Part shown: piece by piece, positions 63,358 through 64,000 of the stretch | Layout: every line of letters starts with the position of its first letter | Position numbering within the stretch: the first letter of the stretch is position 1 | Assembly (NCBI GenBank): GCA_963783835.1 | Contig: CAWAOX010000018.1 | Coordinates: 124,001 to 188,000 of the forward strand | Length of the DNA stretch: 64,000 bases | From: CAIQPS01 sp963783835 | Lineage (GTDB): Bacteria > Actinomycetota > Thermoleophilia > RBG-16-64-13 | Direction of reading: 5' to 3' | Made by a program: the position numbers and the translations under genes | The notes under the pieces: generated by a model | Database searches by the model: none | What the model saw: the letters and a program-made list of their open reading frames with translations, nothing else | Told to the model about the DNA's origin: nothing

Positions 63358-64000
63358 ATGGCGGGGAAAGAGGAGCGCCAGGACGCATTCACCCTCGGAG
63401 TCCTCCGCAGTCTGATGGAATCCATCCCTCTGGAGATGGCAGAGGTGCTTAAGCGCACCTCGTATCACCCCATCTTCAACGAGGTCCTCGATTTCTCCAC
63501 GGCTCTTCTGGATTCCGAGGGCCGCCTGATCGCTTCCTCGATGGGAGTGGCGGTCCACCTTGGAGCTCTGGAACTGAGCGCCAAGGCCATAGTTGGCCAC
63601 CTGGGCAAGGAGAACTTGGCCAAAGGCGACGTGATGATCCATAACAACCCCTTCCCGGGGGGAACCCACCTACCGGACGTCGACGTGATCGCTCCCGTCT
63701 ACCACAATGGTGAACTCGTGGCCTACTCGGTGGCGCGCGGCCACCACGGCGATATCGGCGGGATGCATCCGGGAAGCTTCGCCGGTGATACGGTGAGCAT
63801 CTTCCAAGAAGGGGTGCGGCTGCCGCCCATCAAGCTCTACGACCGCGGAGTGCTCAACGAGGGGGTGCAAAGATCTGCTGCTGGCGAACGTTCGTGTGCC
63901 CCAGTTCACCTGGGGTGACCTTCAGGCCCAGATGGCCGGGTGCAGGCTGGGCGAGCGGCGGATCGAGGAGCTGTTCGAAAAGCATGGAGCGGAGGCTATG
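63358..64000 (+). CDS. hyuB: Hydantoinase/oxoprolinase subunit B (HyuB), partial, one frameshift
   Basis: Runs off the window. ATG 63358 has SD GGGAGG at 7 nt. MEVLKRTSYHPIFNEV-like start (EMAEVLKRTSYHPIFNEVLDFS), MGVAVHLGALELSAKAIV, DVMIHNNPFPGGTHLPDV and YSVARGHHGDIGGMHPGS are HyuB blocks. At 63868-63871 an extra A (CAAAG) breaks the frame; without it the sequence reads GVQDLLLANVRVPQFTWGDL to the window end. Partner of HyuA. Confidence 0.9.

Overview
The window is high-GC, gene-dense DNA from what is probably an anaerobic or microaerophilic member of the Actinobacteria (Actinomycetota). Pointers to that phylum are a UPF0182 membrane protein, the YkoFEDC thiamine-precursor transporter set, a PASTA-type Ser/Thr kinase and many GTG/TTG starts. 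Pointers to anaerobic or microaerobic life are a 2-oxoacid:ferredoxin oxidoreductase operon, the three AmmeMemoRadiSam genes, a 14-haem cytochrome and two apparent selenoproteins. No finer taxonomic placement can be supported from sequence alone.

Layout. 1-3.1 kb (minus): a Por-type oxidoreductase gamma-delta-alpha set followed by a ferredoxin-NuoE fusion and the start of a probable NuoF-like gene. 3.3-7.8 kb: TPP riboswitch, thiamine pyrophosphokinase, ykoF/E/D/C. 7.8-9.5 kb: Ser/Thr kinase. 9.6-13.0 kb: small protein, PHP phosphoesterase and the AmmeMemoRadiSam trio. 13.6-18.7 kb (minus): hsp20-lon-archease-rtcB, a protein-quality and RNA-repair row. 18.7-22.2 kb: UPF0182 and a metallo-beta-lactamase-fold hydrolase. 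22.3-25.6 kb: a thiol/selenol redox module (trxA, a small UGA-containing ORF, a zinc ribbon, lgt, a UGA-containing TlpA-like lipoprotein, ccdA). 25.7-31 kb: rpsF-ssb-rpsR-DUF2232-rplI-dnaB, with an intein in DnaB. 31-42.5 kb: a flavoprotein and purA, purD-purE (fused), purB, purS, purQ, purL, purF. 42.5-47.7 kb (minus): multihaem cytochrome and a cobalamin-riboswitch-controlled ABC importer. 48-51.5 kb: purM, purN, purH. 51.7-54.6 kb (minus): amidohydrolase, glutamine amidotransferase-like gene and a Cys-rich membrane protein. 55.0 kb: tRNA-Lys, then a graveyard of broken IS481 and IS110 genes, then a lower-GC catabolic-type cluster (cyclase, M24 peptidase-like, SDR, hydantoinase A/B) running off the window.

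The most notable discovery is in the redox module. Two ORFs carry an in-frame TGA followed, at bacterial-SECIS distance, by a perfect hairpin. In the TlpA-like lipoprotein the TGA sits exactly at the first cysteine of the CxxC site (U-P-A-C). In the small ORF after trxA the TGA is residue 23 and the 7-bp hairpin loop begins 16 nt later. Ordinary gene calling splits both genes. The module joins cytosolic thioredoxin, CcdA (electron export), Lgt (lipid anchoring) and a lipoprotein selenol that CcdA would reduce. Its promoter overlaps palindromes resembling CsoR/CstR-type operators.

Caution: several genes show single-base frameshifts, mostly in short homopolymers (COG2509 flavoprotein, purM, glutamine amidotransferase, M24, SDR, hyuA, hyuB). 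They are densest after 59 kb and look more like sequencing or assembly error than decay. They do not explain the two TGA codons, where the reading frame is intact on both sides.
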